Assembly: GCA_008638375.1 (NCBI GenBank)
Contig: CM018052.1
Span: 31,566,239-31,630,238, forward strand
Source of the DNA: Nyssa sinensis
Lineage: Eukaryota; Streptophyta; Magnoliopsida; Cornales; Nyssaceae
Direction: 5' to 3'
Length of the DNA: 64,000 nucleotides
Under the pieces are notes generated by a model. The model saw only the letters and a list, made by a program, of their open reading frames with translations. It was not told where the DNA came from and searched no databases. The position numbers and the translations under genes were made by a program. Below are positions 1 through 10,435 of the stretch, piece after piece; positions within the stretch are counted from its first letter, which is position 1; every line of letters begins with the position of its first letter.

Positions 1-894
1 AATCTATCAGGGTTAACAATGGAAGAATGGTCTCGACTGCTGGGCTTCAAGAGCTTCTTATATTGCTTCTGAATCGCAGGAGAGAAGTCTGGTCTCTTCC
101 ACGCACTCTTGACTACAAAACAAGCACAGAAATTGATCAGTTCAACAATTGGCGAACAAAACGAAATCAATACAGCCACGAAAAAGTTGAGCCTCACCCC
201 TTGGCCCAGTGGTTCGAGGGAATGCGGAGGGTTGACCTTCAAAGTTCTTGAATTCCCATCATCCTTTAATGAAAAAGTACCACTTCTTCCAGGTCTTGTT
301 GGAGGAGGGCACAGAAGTAAGGGGTCTGAACCCGCTATCAAAAGACATATAATAAAGGCCCTCCGCCTTTTGAAGTTTTAGATCCATATTGCTACGGATC
401 AAGTCGAGGGACACCTCGACATTATTCATATACCCTAACACGATGAAGCTCAACAGATGTCTCCAACTATTAAGGTTCAGGTCTGCGGGGCAAAGGTTAA
501 ACCAACAAAAGAATTGTTTTATTATATCAGGAAGGGGGAGTGTAAGACCCATTTCAAACCAGGCCAGATAGGCACAGATTTTCCCCTCTCTAACATCGCT
601 TGGGCGATCCCGAGAATCTGGGACCCTGAAAGTAACATTTGTGGGAAGTTTGAACTTCGCCCATAACTCCTTCAACATGGTTTCAGTAATTACACTCTCA
701 CCCTCCTCTCTGTAACCGGATCGACCAGAAGTCTCACCAGCCCTATTTGGGGGCTCATTGAATGCATCAACAATCCTAACCCCCGGACTAGAGGGGGGTT
801 CTACCAGTCTATTTTCATCAATATTCACTAACTGCAGTTGAGGAACGGTCTCCGAAGGACTGCCCGAACCAGAGTGTGACTCACAGCCAGACAT
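1..894 (-). pseudogene. Antisense gene of the Gypsy element (gypsy-type transposon domain), partial
   Basis: Read on the minus strand. Exon 1 runs from ATG at 894 to a stop at 259. It starts MSGCESHSG, has a Ser/Gly-rich and acidic N-terminus, then a conserved block containing LCPADLNLNSWRHLL and ending PSSNKTWKKWYFFIKG. This layout fits the Pfam family of putative gypsy-type transposon proteins (PF04195), by recognition only. A second exon starts near 95 after an AG acceptor (KKLLKPSSRDHS) and leaves the window. In the homologous gene at 57023 the reading continues past FFIKG, while here a substitution makes TGA, so this copy is probably broken. Its role is unknown; such antisense ORFs are carried by several plant Tat elements. 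Confidence 0.7.
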
Positions 895-1077
895 GGCAAA
901 CAAGAGAAAGAAATGAAAGAAATGAGAAGGAATGTAGAAGGGGACTAAAAGTCGAACCTGAGATCAAGAAAGGACTATGAACACCGGATATCCTTCAAAC
1001 TTCAAAATATGTCAAATAGCGGTCTGGTACTGTAGAAGCGAATGCAGAAGAAAGGTATGAAAGACCTTTTCCTCTCT

Positions 1078-1085
1078 TTATATAC
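1078..1085 (-). promoter_or_regulatory. TATA box for the antisense gene
   Basis: TATATAAA on the minus strand, followed by a purine-rich GAGAGGAAAAGG tract, about 185 bp upstream of the antisense ATG at 894. The same arrangement recurs at 57237-57244 in the second element, which supports a real promoter. Confidence 0.55.
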
Positions 1086-1289
1086 ACATTCGAAATATGA
1101 GCCTTCCAAGGCGAGCCGACACAACGGTTGAAGATAATGATGGATTCTCAAGTATCGGCTGCGCAATAAATGACGCATTAAACCGACGTCTCGAAAAACG
1201 GAGGAACAAAACGTATGACTCTTCACAAGACCCATAACCCTAGTTAAGCCCTAACTTCTAACTAGGGCTCGGGGGAGGGGGGGAGTAGC

Positions 1290-1988
1290 TGATATACCAC
1301 AAACAGACACACCAATCACCTTGTGACACGTGTGCATACGGAGCTGATAATCTCGATCATACAGAGCAGTGATTAGCCTTCAGGGCATTCTCATATATAT
1401 ATATATATATATATATCATACAGAGCTGATAATCTCGATCATACAGAGCAGTGACTAGCCTTCAGGGCATTCTCATATATATATATATCATTCAGAGCCG
1501 ATAAATTCGGTTATACAGTGCAGGCGAAGCCTCCAAGGCATTCTTATGCACATATCTCCCAGACCTTATGTCCTGGGCAATATTTAATCAACACCTCATA
1601 CGGCTTCGACCTTATGGTTTCCTTAACAACTGCCAAGCAGGGAATAAGGAAACAGTATTCAACACGGAAATTACTATCTATGATTATCTCCATCTACGAT
1701 TTAATACTCCATAAGGTAACTGTAATCTCCGATGATCAAATCCCTATATTCATGGCATCGAATCCTAATCAACTTAGGAAGGCCACGACTTATAAATTAA
1801 ACCCTAAAGGTATGCTTTATTTTTATGCTCATTCTTTGGCTTTCAATACAGTCCTTCAATTTCTTTTACTTACTTAAGCATCGGAACGGCTACCGTCGGA
1901 GCCAATCCGGTGGACCTCTGATCGTCTTTCTGAATGTTCTACAAGTCACGAAGCCTTCACTTATTGCGAGTCAAAAAGTGCAGCATCA
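1290..1988 (+). repeat. 3' LTR (699 bp) of the left Gypsy element
   Basis: Starts TGATATACC and ends GTGCAGCATCA, matching both ends of the 600-bp LTRs at 43486-44085 and 57441-58040. It is about 100 bp longer because a block of about 95 bp (GAGCTGATAATCTCGATCAT..., with an AT microsatellite) is tandemly duplicated around 1340-1500. Confidence 0.85.
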
Positions 1989-2565
1989 CCACCAAATAAC
2001 CCACGTTGCTGAGATGATTTCTTGCTTCTTGGAGCATTTGCATTGCCTGCTGAACCTGGTATTGCTTTAATCTTTGCCATATAGGATTCTCAAGCCACCA
2101 TGTTTAGCTTCTGAAAAGAACTAAAGACGGCGACAAAAAGTAGAAAGCTGCAAGACAAAATTGTGAGATCCCCAATATGACAAAAAAGGGCTCTCTTATA
2201 TAAATCACGTTAAAGGATGACGGCCAAGCTGAGGTGAATTATGATTGTTGAAGAACTAAATTTAGTTCTTGAGCACTTTTTGCTGTCAAGCCGCCTCTCC
2301 TACAACAAGATCAAGTGTAAGAAACTTTATAGAGTTTTTGAGTTGCAAAATCTGAACTCTTAGCTAATGAATCCAAAAGAAATTGATACAATTCAAAAAT
2401 AATAATAATGCAACAGTGATAACAGATGCAACAAACAAGGATCACAATGGAAACCACGAACCCTAGGACATGTTTGAATGAAAAAATGTACACAAATTGC
2501 TTATGTAATAATTATCACATTTTCATATAAGATAAAAGCTGTTAATTGGAAGACATGAATTTTTT
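1989..2565. other. No gene recognised
   Basis: AT-rich flank right of the Gypsy LTR. Short ORFs have no recognisable domain. Nothing supported. Confidence 0.5.
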
Positions 2566-2740
2566 CATTAAGACACCCCCCAAAAACATCAAAACCCCTG
2601 ATGGCCACTTGCTTGCAAGCCTGTTTTCATAAAGCCTACAGCTTTTACCTTGCCACTAGCCTACCAATGCAATACAAAGGCAACTCCTTTCTCTCTTAAG
2701 CTTACTTAGTCAGCCTAACCCTCACTTGACCAATGTTTTC
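2566..2740 (+). repeat. 175-bp direct repeat, copy 1
   Basis: Begins CATTAAGACACCCCCCAAAA and ends CTTGACCAATGTTTTC. A near-identical copy (about two differences by eye) lies at 4171-4345. The pair brackets the AGD5-like gene fragment. Identity of the repeat is unknown; no LTR ends or poly(A) tail are seen. Confidence 0.9.
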
Positions 2741-3272
2741 TCACTAAAGTTGCTAGCCAAATAGAACCTTAAAGAGGAGAAAAAAATAAAAACAAGTGGA
2801 ATTATTAGGAAAGAACCAGGCATATAAAGACTATCACCTCAAAGGTGAGGTAATTCAGAGAGATTTAGAAAATACAATGTTTTTGTTTTAAGTACAAAAG
2901 CATAAAAGAGGGTTTGGGGGAGCCCCACCCCCCCCCCCCCTCCCTCTCTCTCTCTCTCTTCATTTCTTTTCTCTCCCTTCTTTATAATCTTGTCTTCTCC
3001 TCTTATCTATTAAGGAACGAAATGGTGCATTAGCCTTACCTTCAAAAATAGCCTTGATTCAAACTTCAAACTAAAATTCATCTGGAGAGCAACTTGACAG
3101 TGAGGTTTTAGCATCTGAAAACCGTTATGCTTTAATTTGATAAAATCAATTTCACTATATAATTAAGTTTTTTTTTGTACTAATAAGTTATTTCAAGTTT
3201 TATTTTTTACTTGTGAAGAAGGTAATGTTCCTCTGACCTTTATTTTATTTAATTTTTTTCTCATTTGTGCAG
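2741..3272. other. Spacer with C/CT low-complexity tract
   Basis: Contains a poly-C run leading into a (CT)n tract at about 2928-2960. The part just before 3273 is pyrimidine-rich and ends TTTGTGCAG, a good splice acceptor for the gene fragment that follows. No other gene seen. Confidence 0.5.
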
Positions 3273-3638
3273 TCCAGTATGGTGTCACCATTTTCTGTAC
3301 ATCAACAGCAACTTGCAATGCTAGCCCAAAAACAGTCCTTTCATGGCTGCTGCAGCAAAATCTTCTGGGGTTTCCCAGACCAATATACTTCAACTTGGCT
3401 CCGGCGGTATAAACTTACCGGCAGAGAATTGGGGAAACATTGGCAGTCAAGTTCCTGGAATGATGATCCCTGTAGCTCAGCCACAAAAATATATGAAGGT
3501 TGGAGTTTTGAAAGTTTATGTTGAATGTTCCCACAATTAAAATTCTCTCTTATCCTGTCATGTCTCCTTGTGTCAGATGGGAAACATCCAACCTTCACAT
3601 CCCACAGGGAGTTCTGCTCCTTATCCAACACCACCCAG
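3273..3638 (+). pseudogene. AGD5-type ARF-GAP gene fragment (two exons of the C-terminal tail)
   Basis: Two exons with consensus borders: 3273-3498 (acceptor GTGCAG, donor GTTGG) and 3577-3638 (acceptor TGTCAG, donor GTACAC). Translation gives SPFSVHQQQLAMLAQ, then AAAAKSSGVSQ, then MGNIQPSHPTGSSAPYP. These are characteristic of the C-terminal tail of plant ARF GTPase-activating proteins of the AGD5/NEVERSHED type, which act in trans-Golgi/endosome traffic. The catalytic zinc-finger ARF-GAP domain is absent. One base is missing at about 3340 (frame changes between CAGTCC and ATGGCTGCT), so the piece is non-functional. It is probably a duplicated or TE-captured genomic fragment, since introns are retained. 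Confidence 0.75.
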
Positions 3639-4170
3639 GTACACACTATAAATTTCAGCATGTTCATATTGAGTTTTTGAAAATTTTTCTTGTATACTGG
3701 CTGCAGGGTGGGTTTAGCTTTCAACTAGTTCACAAAAACCAAACTGGATGACTGGCTGGCTTGTTGAACACCCTCAAATAAAGGCAGCCTCTTTTTCAAC
3801 TTCGGTTAAGCACAAAGTCATAAACCATTCTAGTGGTATGATTCAGCCAATAGCTGGTTTGACCGAGGTGATGGGCCCTTTTTGCTGGTTATGTGAGCTG
3901 TAGTTGAAATTAAGTAAAAAAACTAAGATAAAATGGAAATTGAAATAGGGGCGATATAATGTGCTGGCAAGTCCTACATAAAGCATGCTTCACCAAAAAT
4001 CATCGTGCCAACAAATTGCTGGACATATGTTACACGAGAAACAGGTGGTGTATAGAGCGTGAGTGCAGTACCAGCAGTGTTAAAATACATTAGGCTCCCT
4101 AGCAGATAGTGAGTGTGTCTGAGGACGCGAGTGTTCATCCATTATGTGTTTGAAAAGAAAAATCATATTG
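3639..4170. other. Spacer between AGD5 fragment and repeat copy 2
   Basis: May continue AGD5 intron or exon sequence, but I cannot identify another exon. No other feature supported. Confidence 0.4.
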
Positions 4171-4345
4171 CATTAAGACACCCCCCAAAAACATCAAAAC
4201 CCCTGATGGCCACTTGCTTGCAAGCCTGTTTTCATAATGCCTACAGCTTTTACCTTGCCACTAGCCTACCAATGCAATACAAAGGCAACTCCTTTCTCTC
4301 TTAAGCTTACTTAGTCAGTCTAACCCTCACTTGACCAATGTTTTC
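4171..4345 (+). repeat. 175-bp direct repeat, copy 2
   Basis: Same sequence as 2566-2740 in the same orientation, 1.6 kb away. Confidence 0.9.
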
Positions 4346-5276
4346 GCAGTCCGCACACACTAACCCTCAAAAGTTGCTCACAATATGCACTCAGCAACAA
4401 CTGAGAAAGATGGGAAACAACATAGAATAATGACTAATTTGTCTAAGGTTCATTTTAGTGTGAAATTAAGGAGACAAGTTTGCTGAAATTTTTAAATAGC
4501 AATGAAGAATCATGATTTTAAGCTAGAAAGGTGGCAATTAGGATTAGGGTTTTGGAATCAAATTAGGGTGTTTGAATGCTAATTGTGGCTATTAATTTAG
4601 TAGCGCTGGAGAAGAAAAAAAATATGGGAAATGAGAAAAAAGAAAGAGAAGATAACCTGACAGCATCACGAATACCTTATAGTAGAAGTTTCATTAAAGA
4701 TTAATGGAGTCTCACTACTAAAAGAATGCAACAATATCAATAAAAAAAATTTATTGAGTATAATTGCTCATTAGAAATAATATGGACTACGATAATCAAA
4801 ACTTGTAAAGTCTTCAGTGATGAACAGGATCGCACATGCACAGAGAAAAAGAAGGAGTGGGTGGGGGGAGGAGGTGAGGTCAAGGTCAAATTCCCCATAG
4901 AAAACACAGCCAAAAGTAAAGGTTCCAACCCTTCAAAATTTCAGGAACGTACAACTCAAAATCTCTTCCTATCCTTCAGCATAGGATTCTCACACGTGTC
5001 AATATGGGTGAGTATGATGGATGTCTTGTGCCTTGCTCCAAAGGTATGGACATGATTAGGAAAGTAGCCAAACATATATTATTCTACCTCTAACCTCTCA
5101 TTCCTTTGACTCAAGGGACAAAGTCATCATTTTTAACCAAGTTCAGTTGCAGTCCAACAGGTCGTGACAACCAATGTAACCTTAGTTTAATCAAAATCAA
5201 AGAAGCATGGCTATGGGTTCATGTAAAATCGATACCGTCTCTCACTAGTGGCTATTTAATTTAATTTTAGTATTCG
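4346..5276. other. No gene recognised
   Basis: AT-rich intergenic DNA. ORFs at about 4861-5055 have no recognisable features. Nothing supported. Confidence 0.5.
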
Positions 5277-5815
5277 GGAAAAGTAGTAAAAAGTTTTTAA
5301 AATAAAATTTTTAATACAAACAGTCAATGATATATTTTTATATTTAAAAGACTCAAAAGAAAAATCTTTAATACAAAAAAATATAATTATTAATTTTCAT
5401 CTTAACCTTATTAAAAAATATTACTAATTAGATCAAAATAATCATAAAGATATACTTTAAAAAAATAATAAATAGTTTATAAAATAAAATAAAATTTTTA
5501 ATTAAAAAAATATAACATTTTTTTTATTTATCTAGAAGGCTTAAAAAATAAAATTTTTACTTCATAAAATATGATGATTTTTTTTGGATTGAAAAAGTTA
5601 TTTTATAAATTTTATAGTATTTTTTTAAATGTATCTTGAATGCTATTTTAGTCTAATCAATAATTTCTGCAATGGTGTTTAAAATAGAAATTAATAATAG
5701 AACATTTTTGTATTAAAAGTTTTCTTTTTAAATCTTGTACATATAAAAAATGTATCGTAAAATTTTTGAAATAAAAATTTTATTTTAAAGACTTTTTAAT
5801 ATTTCTTCTTACTAT
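5277..5815. mobile_element. AT-rich foldback/MITE-like element with ~110-bp inverted ends
   Basis: The left end (AGTAGTAAAAAGTTTTTAAA, then AATTTTTAATACAAACAG and TTTAAAAGACTC) is repeated in reverse complement at about 5700-5815 (TTTGTATTAAAAGTTTTC ... AAAGACTTTTTAATATTTC). No coding capacity. Inverted ends with an AT-rich middle suggest a non-autonomous DNA transposon. Precise ends and target duplication are uncertain. Confidence 0.5.
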
Positions 5816-5927
5816 TATATATAATAATAATAATAATACTGTAACTAAGAGGGAGAAAGAGGAGAGCTGTGACCAGTGAGGTGATGAAAGGAAAAGATTG
5901 GATCTAGGAAAAAAAGATATGGTCGAT

Positions 5928-6830
5928 TAAGTCCTTAATTATCAATTCTAATAATTTAATTTTTTAATTTTATTTTAATTAAAACTAATTATAAATAGTC
6001 GTTAACCGTCGTTCGAAATGTTACTATTTTATAACTACTGTCATGTTCAAGAAGTTATTTTGATTTGGGACTTGATTCACCTGTGGGTTATCAACTACAA
6101 TTGACATGGTATGTGAGACTAGAAATAATAGAATCGTTAGAAGATAGGTGCTGGATGTAAATGTTGTAAGTAGGATAATATTCAAGACAATGAAAGATAT
6201 AATATCATCATGGAGACGGATTCCAAACAATCAAGATAACTGGCTCCTTAGCCTATGCCTTGGAGTGTCTAATTCTATATTCCTCATTGAATAAATGAAT
6301 GTGGATAGTTGAAGGGTGATGATTCTGCTATCTCTATTGTATTTTTGTTTTTGTTTGTTTTGGCTTTCAGTAGCATGTATAGCTTTGTACTTCTTGTTTG
6401 GTTATGTTGGTTTTGTTCTACTAGTTTTTTTGGTTTAATAAACTTACCTAACCCAAAAAAAAGTTGTTTCCAAATTTTTAACAACAACTATTTATGCATT
6501 AAAATTATAGAGTTTCATTTGAAATCCATATAAGATTATAGGATTTTATTTGAAATTCATATATAATTACATGATATTATTTTGAAACTCATATGAAATG
6601 ATAAGGTGCTAAAATGTAATCAATTTGAGACAGTTCTTAATTGTCATTTGAAATTGGCCTAAATTGAAAAACAATTACAAGATACTATTTTAAAACTCAT
6701 ATGAAATGATAAAGTATTAAAATGTAATCAATTTGAGACGGTCAATAACCGTCGTTTGAACTTGACCTAAATTAAAATGAAATTAAAAATAAAGGAACTG
6801 AATTATTACAATTGATAATCAAGAGACTTA
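5928..6830. mobile_element. ~0.9-kb TIR element, non-autonomous
   Basis: The left end TAAGTCCTTAATTATCAATT recurs inverted at the right end (AATTGATAATCAAGAGACTTA). The matching continues inwards for about 90 bp, including a GTCGTTAACCGTCGTTCGAA motif on the left and the inverse of GGTCAATAACCGTCGTTTGAA on the right. No transposase ORF. Class is not determined. Confidence 0.55.
6565..6776 (+). repeat. Tandem duplication of ~105 bp, two diverged copies
   Basis: Copy 1 (6565-6672) and copy 2 (6673-6776) both begin ATTACA(T/A)GATA and contain AACTCATATGAAATGATAA and AATGTAATCAATTTGAGAC. It lies at the right end of the TIR element. Confidence 0.7.
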
Positions 6831-7029
6831 TTTAAAATCGGGATAAAACTTCAAAGTATTAAAGTGTAATTAATCATTAAAAAATATCATATTGCCACAT
6901 CATCACTTTTGGATTTAAATTCAATTAATTTAAAAACTCAAAAACTTTTGAAATTACAATATTTTTCCTTGTACCTTAACTTGTATGCAATTATTTTAAG
7001 GGACCTTCCACTAATTAACTTAAGATAAT

Positions 7030-7926
7030 ATATGAATTAATTTGAATTAGTCCAATCCCATGTCCAACACATCTTACGTGTCCCAAATTGAAATCCAATT
7101 TCCATGACAAATAATTAAATGTATGTGAACCTAATGCATGACACATTTTATCTTTTAAATTACCGAATTTTTACTTTCAAATTGATAAAAAAACTTTCCT
7201 TGAGTCTTCAATCACAAGTAAAGATAATCATGCTCGATTTAACTAAATCCTACAAATATTAATCTCAAGGGAAAAAATTACCAATACAAAAATAATTAAT
7301 AACATTTGTTTTCTCAGTGTTGGCGTTTGCTTTGACTTGTTTCGTTTATCAAATGAGTCCGAAATTTTTTTTCAAATAAATTCATGATCTTTTAATGTCA
7401 GTGTTGGGTTGAGGGAATTTTGAAATGAAGTTATTCATGGTATGAATATTAGTCTAATTAATTTTCTCAGTTGTATTGAGAAAATAATCATGGACTAATG
7501 TCACCAGAGGATGAGAGTAGTAAGGGACTAAATCAGATTATAATCATTCTCAAATTCTAAAAATACGTAAAATTTTAATTATTTTTAGATTAGTCTATTT
7601 TAAAATTTTGATCTAATTTAATATTTATTTTTAATTTTTTTATTTCTCTTCTAAAATTTTAGTTCAATCTAATCTTTACGTATTATTTATCTCAATTTTC
7701 CTTTAAGATTAATATTCGTAGGATTTAGATAAATCTATTCTCATTTGTTATGAAAAGGCTTCTGGTCAAAAAACCAAATTAAACAAATCAGCTGTTTGCT
7801 TTAGTTCTAATGCATCTCCTCAAGCAATTGCAGAAGTGTCAGAAGTTCTTAGTGTGCAGATTGTGACCTAAACTGTTATTTGGTAATTGGAATAAGGTTT
7901 GTTAAGTTGAGTTGATTATTTGGTAA
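7030..7926 (+). repeat. F-box A upstream region, inverted-duplicated elsewhere
   Basis: Non-coding DNA upstream of F-box A. 7729-7926 matches the reverse complement of 35048-35262. About 7030-7500 matches the reverse complement of 42945-43310. Matches look roughly 80-90% by eye. Homology stops before the coding start at 8096. Confidence 0.8.
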
Positions 7927-8650
7927 AAGTTAGGTTTAGCCCCGTTCATCCAACCCGACCCGCATCAACGGCCGCTTTAACCCAAGTCGACAATTTAAAA
8001 CAGGGCGCGTGAACAAAACAGCCGGATTCTCAAACGAAAAACCAGGAAGTGCGTTTGGGCCGTTTTGTGCTCAAGAAAGTTCTTTGTTCTGAAATATGGA
8101 AGAAAGCAGCGACAGTTCCAACGACGGTGATTCTGGCCGCCGGTCTATCAATGATTCTGAAAGTGATTGTAATGAAGAGAGAAGTTATAGTTCTAGAGAA
8201 CCAGCTTCAAAACCACCGAAGACTGACGAAGAAGATGAACAAACCCTAGATCGACTCAGTGCCTTGCCGGACTCGCTAATCCTTCAAATCCTCTCCCTCC
8301 TGCCCATGGAAGAAGTCGTCAAAACAAGTGCTTTATCAAAAAAATGGCAATACCTCTAGACTTCTGTCGATAATCTCATTTTCATCAATCAGGATTACTC
8401 ACAGTCCGAACATTTCAAAAAGTTCATTAACTTCCTCGAGAAAACTGTCTCTCAGCAGATGCTTAAAGATTAGAAAATTCGCTGTCCGATTTGACTGTGA
8501 TGCTTTTTTGTATCCTGATGTTGATTTATGGATTAGCTTCGCTTTAGCAAGATATGTGGACGATCTCGACCTAAATTTCATCGGTCCACAGAGCTTTGAT
8601 GGCACCGATATTTACAGGTTGCCTCAACATCTGTTCTCTAACTAATCACT

Positions 8651-8954
8651 TGTTAACCAATCCTGCTCTCAAACAGAAACAAACCAAAACAGCCAAACCA
8701 ACTCCAACTGAATCCAGCTGGCTGCAACAACCTGTAACAGAATTTAACAAATCAGAGTTTGTTACTGATGTGTATATATATAGTGTGATGGTGTAAATTG
8801 AATGTGTGAAAAAGTAAAGCAATAAAAGATTGAAGCAGATTTTTTCTTCTCTAAAAATCTCTACTCTGTTCTTTCTCTTTGACTCTCTCTATCTCTTTGT
8901 ATCAATGGTGAACAAGTTCACCATGGATTATATCTGAATCTCCCATAATCTTCA
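8651..8954 (+). repeat. Copia-1 5' LTR
   Basis: 304 bp, TGTTAACC...CTTCA. Contains a TATATATA box (about 8773) that would promote element transcription, and AATAAAAG polyadenylation-like signals near 8821. Confidence 0.95.
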
Positions 8955-8967
8955 TGGTATCAGAGCC
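8955..8967 (+). promoter_or_regulatory. Copia-1 primer binding site
   Basis: TGGTATCAGAGCC directly after the LTR, complementary to the 3' end of initiator tRNA-Met, the usual primer of plant Copia elements. Confidence 0.95.
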
Positions 8968-9016
8968 ATCTCGCAAGACCTACGTCTCAAGAAAAGATCT
9001 GTAAAATTGGCTTCTT

Positions 9017-10435
9017 ATGGCAACTACCACTTCAAATTCGAACACAAATCCAGCAACCTCAACCTCTGCAACTCCCAATCCTTCTCAATCACCAATCTTC
9101 CTCCTCTCCAATATCTGTAATCTAATCACTACAAGACTGGATTCCAGCAATTATGTTGCTTGGAAATTTCAGATCTCATCCATCCTAAGAGCACATTCTC
9201 TCATCGGCTACATTGATGGCACACATCCATGTCCAAGCAAATTCGTTCAAGATGAAAGAGGCGCTGGAACTGCTCAGATCAATCCAGACTATCAGATCTG
9301 GAATACTCAAGACCAAGCTCTCATGACTCCACTCAATGCCACCCTATCTCAAATTGCACTCTCTCATGTCATAGGATATTCAACATCTAGAGAAGCTTGG
9401 CTAGCCTTGGAAAGGAGATTCTCTGCATCAACCAGATCTAATATCCTTCAACTAAAATCTGCCTTACACAACATCTCCAAAGGTAAGGATTCTATAGACC
9501 CGTACATTCAGAAAATAAAACAAGCTAGAGATAGCCTAGCTTCTGTATCTGTCTTGATAGAGGATGAGGACATCTTGATCTATGTCTTGAATGGATTGCC
9601 TCAAGAGTACAATGCCTTGAAGACCTCAATAAGAACAAGATCTGAGAATATTACACTTGAAGAAGTTTATGCTATGTTGAAAATTAAGGAGCAGACCATT
9701 GAATCTGTCCATAAACAGAACCACACCTCTCCTTTCCCTAGAGCCATGATGGCCTCCAACTACAGACCAAACTTCTCATCTAACAAAGGATATTCTCCAT
9801 TCAATTCCTCTAGCAGAGGTAGAGGGAGAGGTAGGCTCAACAACAGAGGAGGAAGAATGAACTCCTTTGGCAGATTTCACTCACCAAATTTTGGCCAATC
9901 CAATCCTTTGTTTCCCCCAAAACAACCACAACAGTCCAATCAAAGATCCAACAATTCACAACCTGTTGTTTGTCAAATCTGCAACAAAAATGGCCACAGT
10001 GCACTGGATTGCTACCACAAATTAGATTTTTCATACCAAGGGAAACATCCATTTCCCCAACTTACTGCCATATTTGCAGCCTACAACACTGGTTATGATA
10101 GTTCCCTCACCAATCCAAACTACTGGTACACAGATACAGGAGCTACCAATCACATTACTGCTGATCTAGCCAATCTCAACTCTCCAATTGAGTATCAAGG
10201 AGATGACAATATCACAGTAGCCAATGGTCAAGCCCTTGACATATCATACTCTGGTCAGTCCTCTATTCAAGCCAATGATCACACTTTCAAATTGAATAAT
10301 GTTCTTTGTGTCCCTTCTATGGCCACTAATCTACTGTCAGTTCATCAGTTCTGCAAAGACAATCACTGCAAATTTATATTTGATTCTGATATGTTTCAAA
10401 TACAGGACAAAGCCACCAAACAGCTTCTCTTCTAG
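9017..10435 (+). CDS. Copia-1 gag and protease part of the polyprotein (472 aa to an in-frame TAG)
   Basis: ATG lies 50 bp past the PBS. The N-terminus is Ser/Thr/Asn-rich, then a UBN2-type gag domain (about residues 90-225, with LKTSIRTRSENITLEEVYAML). An Arg/Gly-rich stretch follows, then a CX2CX4HX4C zinc knuckle (CQICNKNGHSALDC) near residue 318 that binds RNA in the capsid. The aspartic protease motif WYTDTGATNHI is near residue 369, with DTG as the active site. The frame ends at TAG 10433-10435 but the same frame stays open into pol. The TAG is therefore either a single nonsense mutation or, less likely, a readthrough site. Apart from this the frame is clean over 4.4 kb. Confidence 0.92.
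   Translation: MATTTSNSNTNPATSTSATPNPSQSPIFLLSNICNLITTRLDSSNYVAWKFQISSILRAHSLIGYIDGTHPCPSKFVQDERGAGTAQINPDYQIWNTQDQALMTPLNATLSQIALSHVIGYSTSREAWLALERRFSASTRSNILQLKSALHNISKGKDSIDPYIQKIKQARDSLASVSVLIEDEDILIYVLNGLPQEYNALKTSIRTRSENITLEEVYAMLKIKEQTIESVHKQNHTSPFPRAMMASNYRPNFSSNKGYSPFNSSSRGRGRGRLNNRGGRMNSFGRFHSPNFGQSNPLFPPKQPQQSNQRSNNSQPVVCQICNKNGHSALDCYHKLDFSYQGKHPFPQLTAIFAAYNTGYDSSLTNPNYWYTDTGATNHITADLANLNSPIEYQGDDNITVANGQALDISYSGQSSIQANDHTFKLNNVLCVPSMATNLLSVHQFCKDNHCKFIFDSDMFQIQDKATKQLLF

Larger units (their letters stand above)
1..1988 (+). mobile_element. 3' part of a Tat-lineage Ty3/Gypsy retrotransposon, cut by window start
   Basis: Only the 3' end is visible: an antisense gene, a G-rich polypurine tract around 1266-1284, and a 3' LTR (1290-1988). 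It parallels the complete element at 43486-58040. Both have the same antisense ORF family, the same G-rich tract just before TGATATACC, and the same LTR end (AAGTGCAGCATCA). It is clearly diverged from that element, so it is a separate and probably older insertion. gag and pol would lie left of the window. The target duplication cannot be tested because the 5' LTR is absent; CCACC follows the 3' LTR. Confidence 0.85.

Noticed and set aside
1..2100. Endogenous pararetrovirus
   Set aside because: LTR ends, polypurine tract and antisense gene match a Gypsy element; no movement or coat protein motif was seen.
8955..8967. Possible tRNA-Met related sequence
   Set aside because: TGGTATCAGAGCC occurs only next to LTRs and is the primer binding site, not a tRNA gene. 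No tRNA fold was found anywhere.
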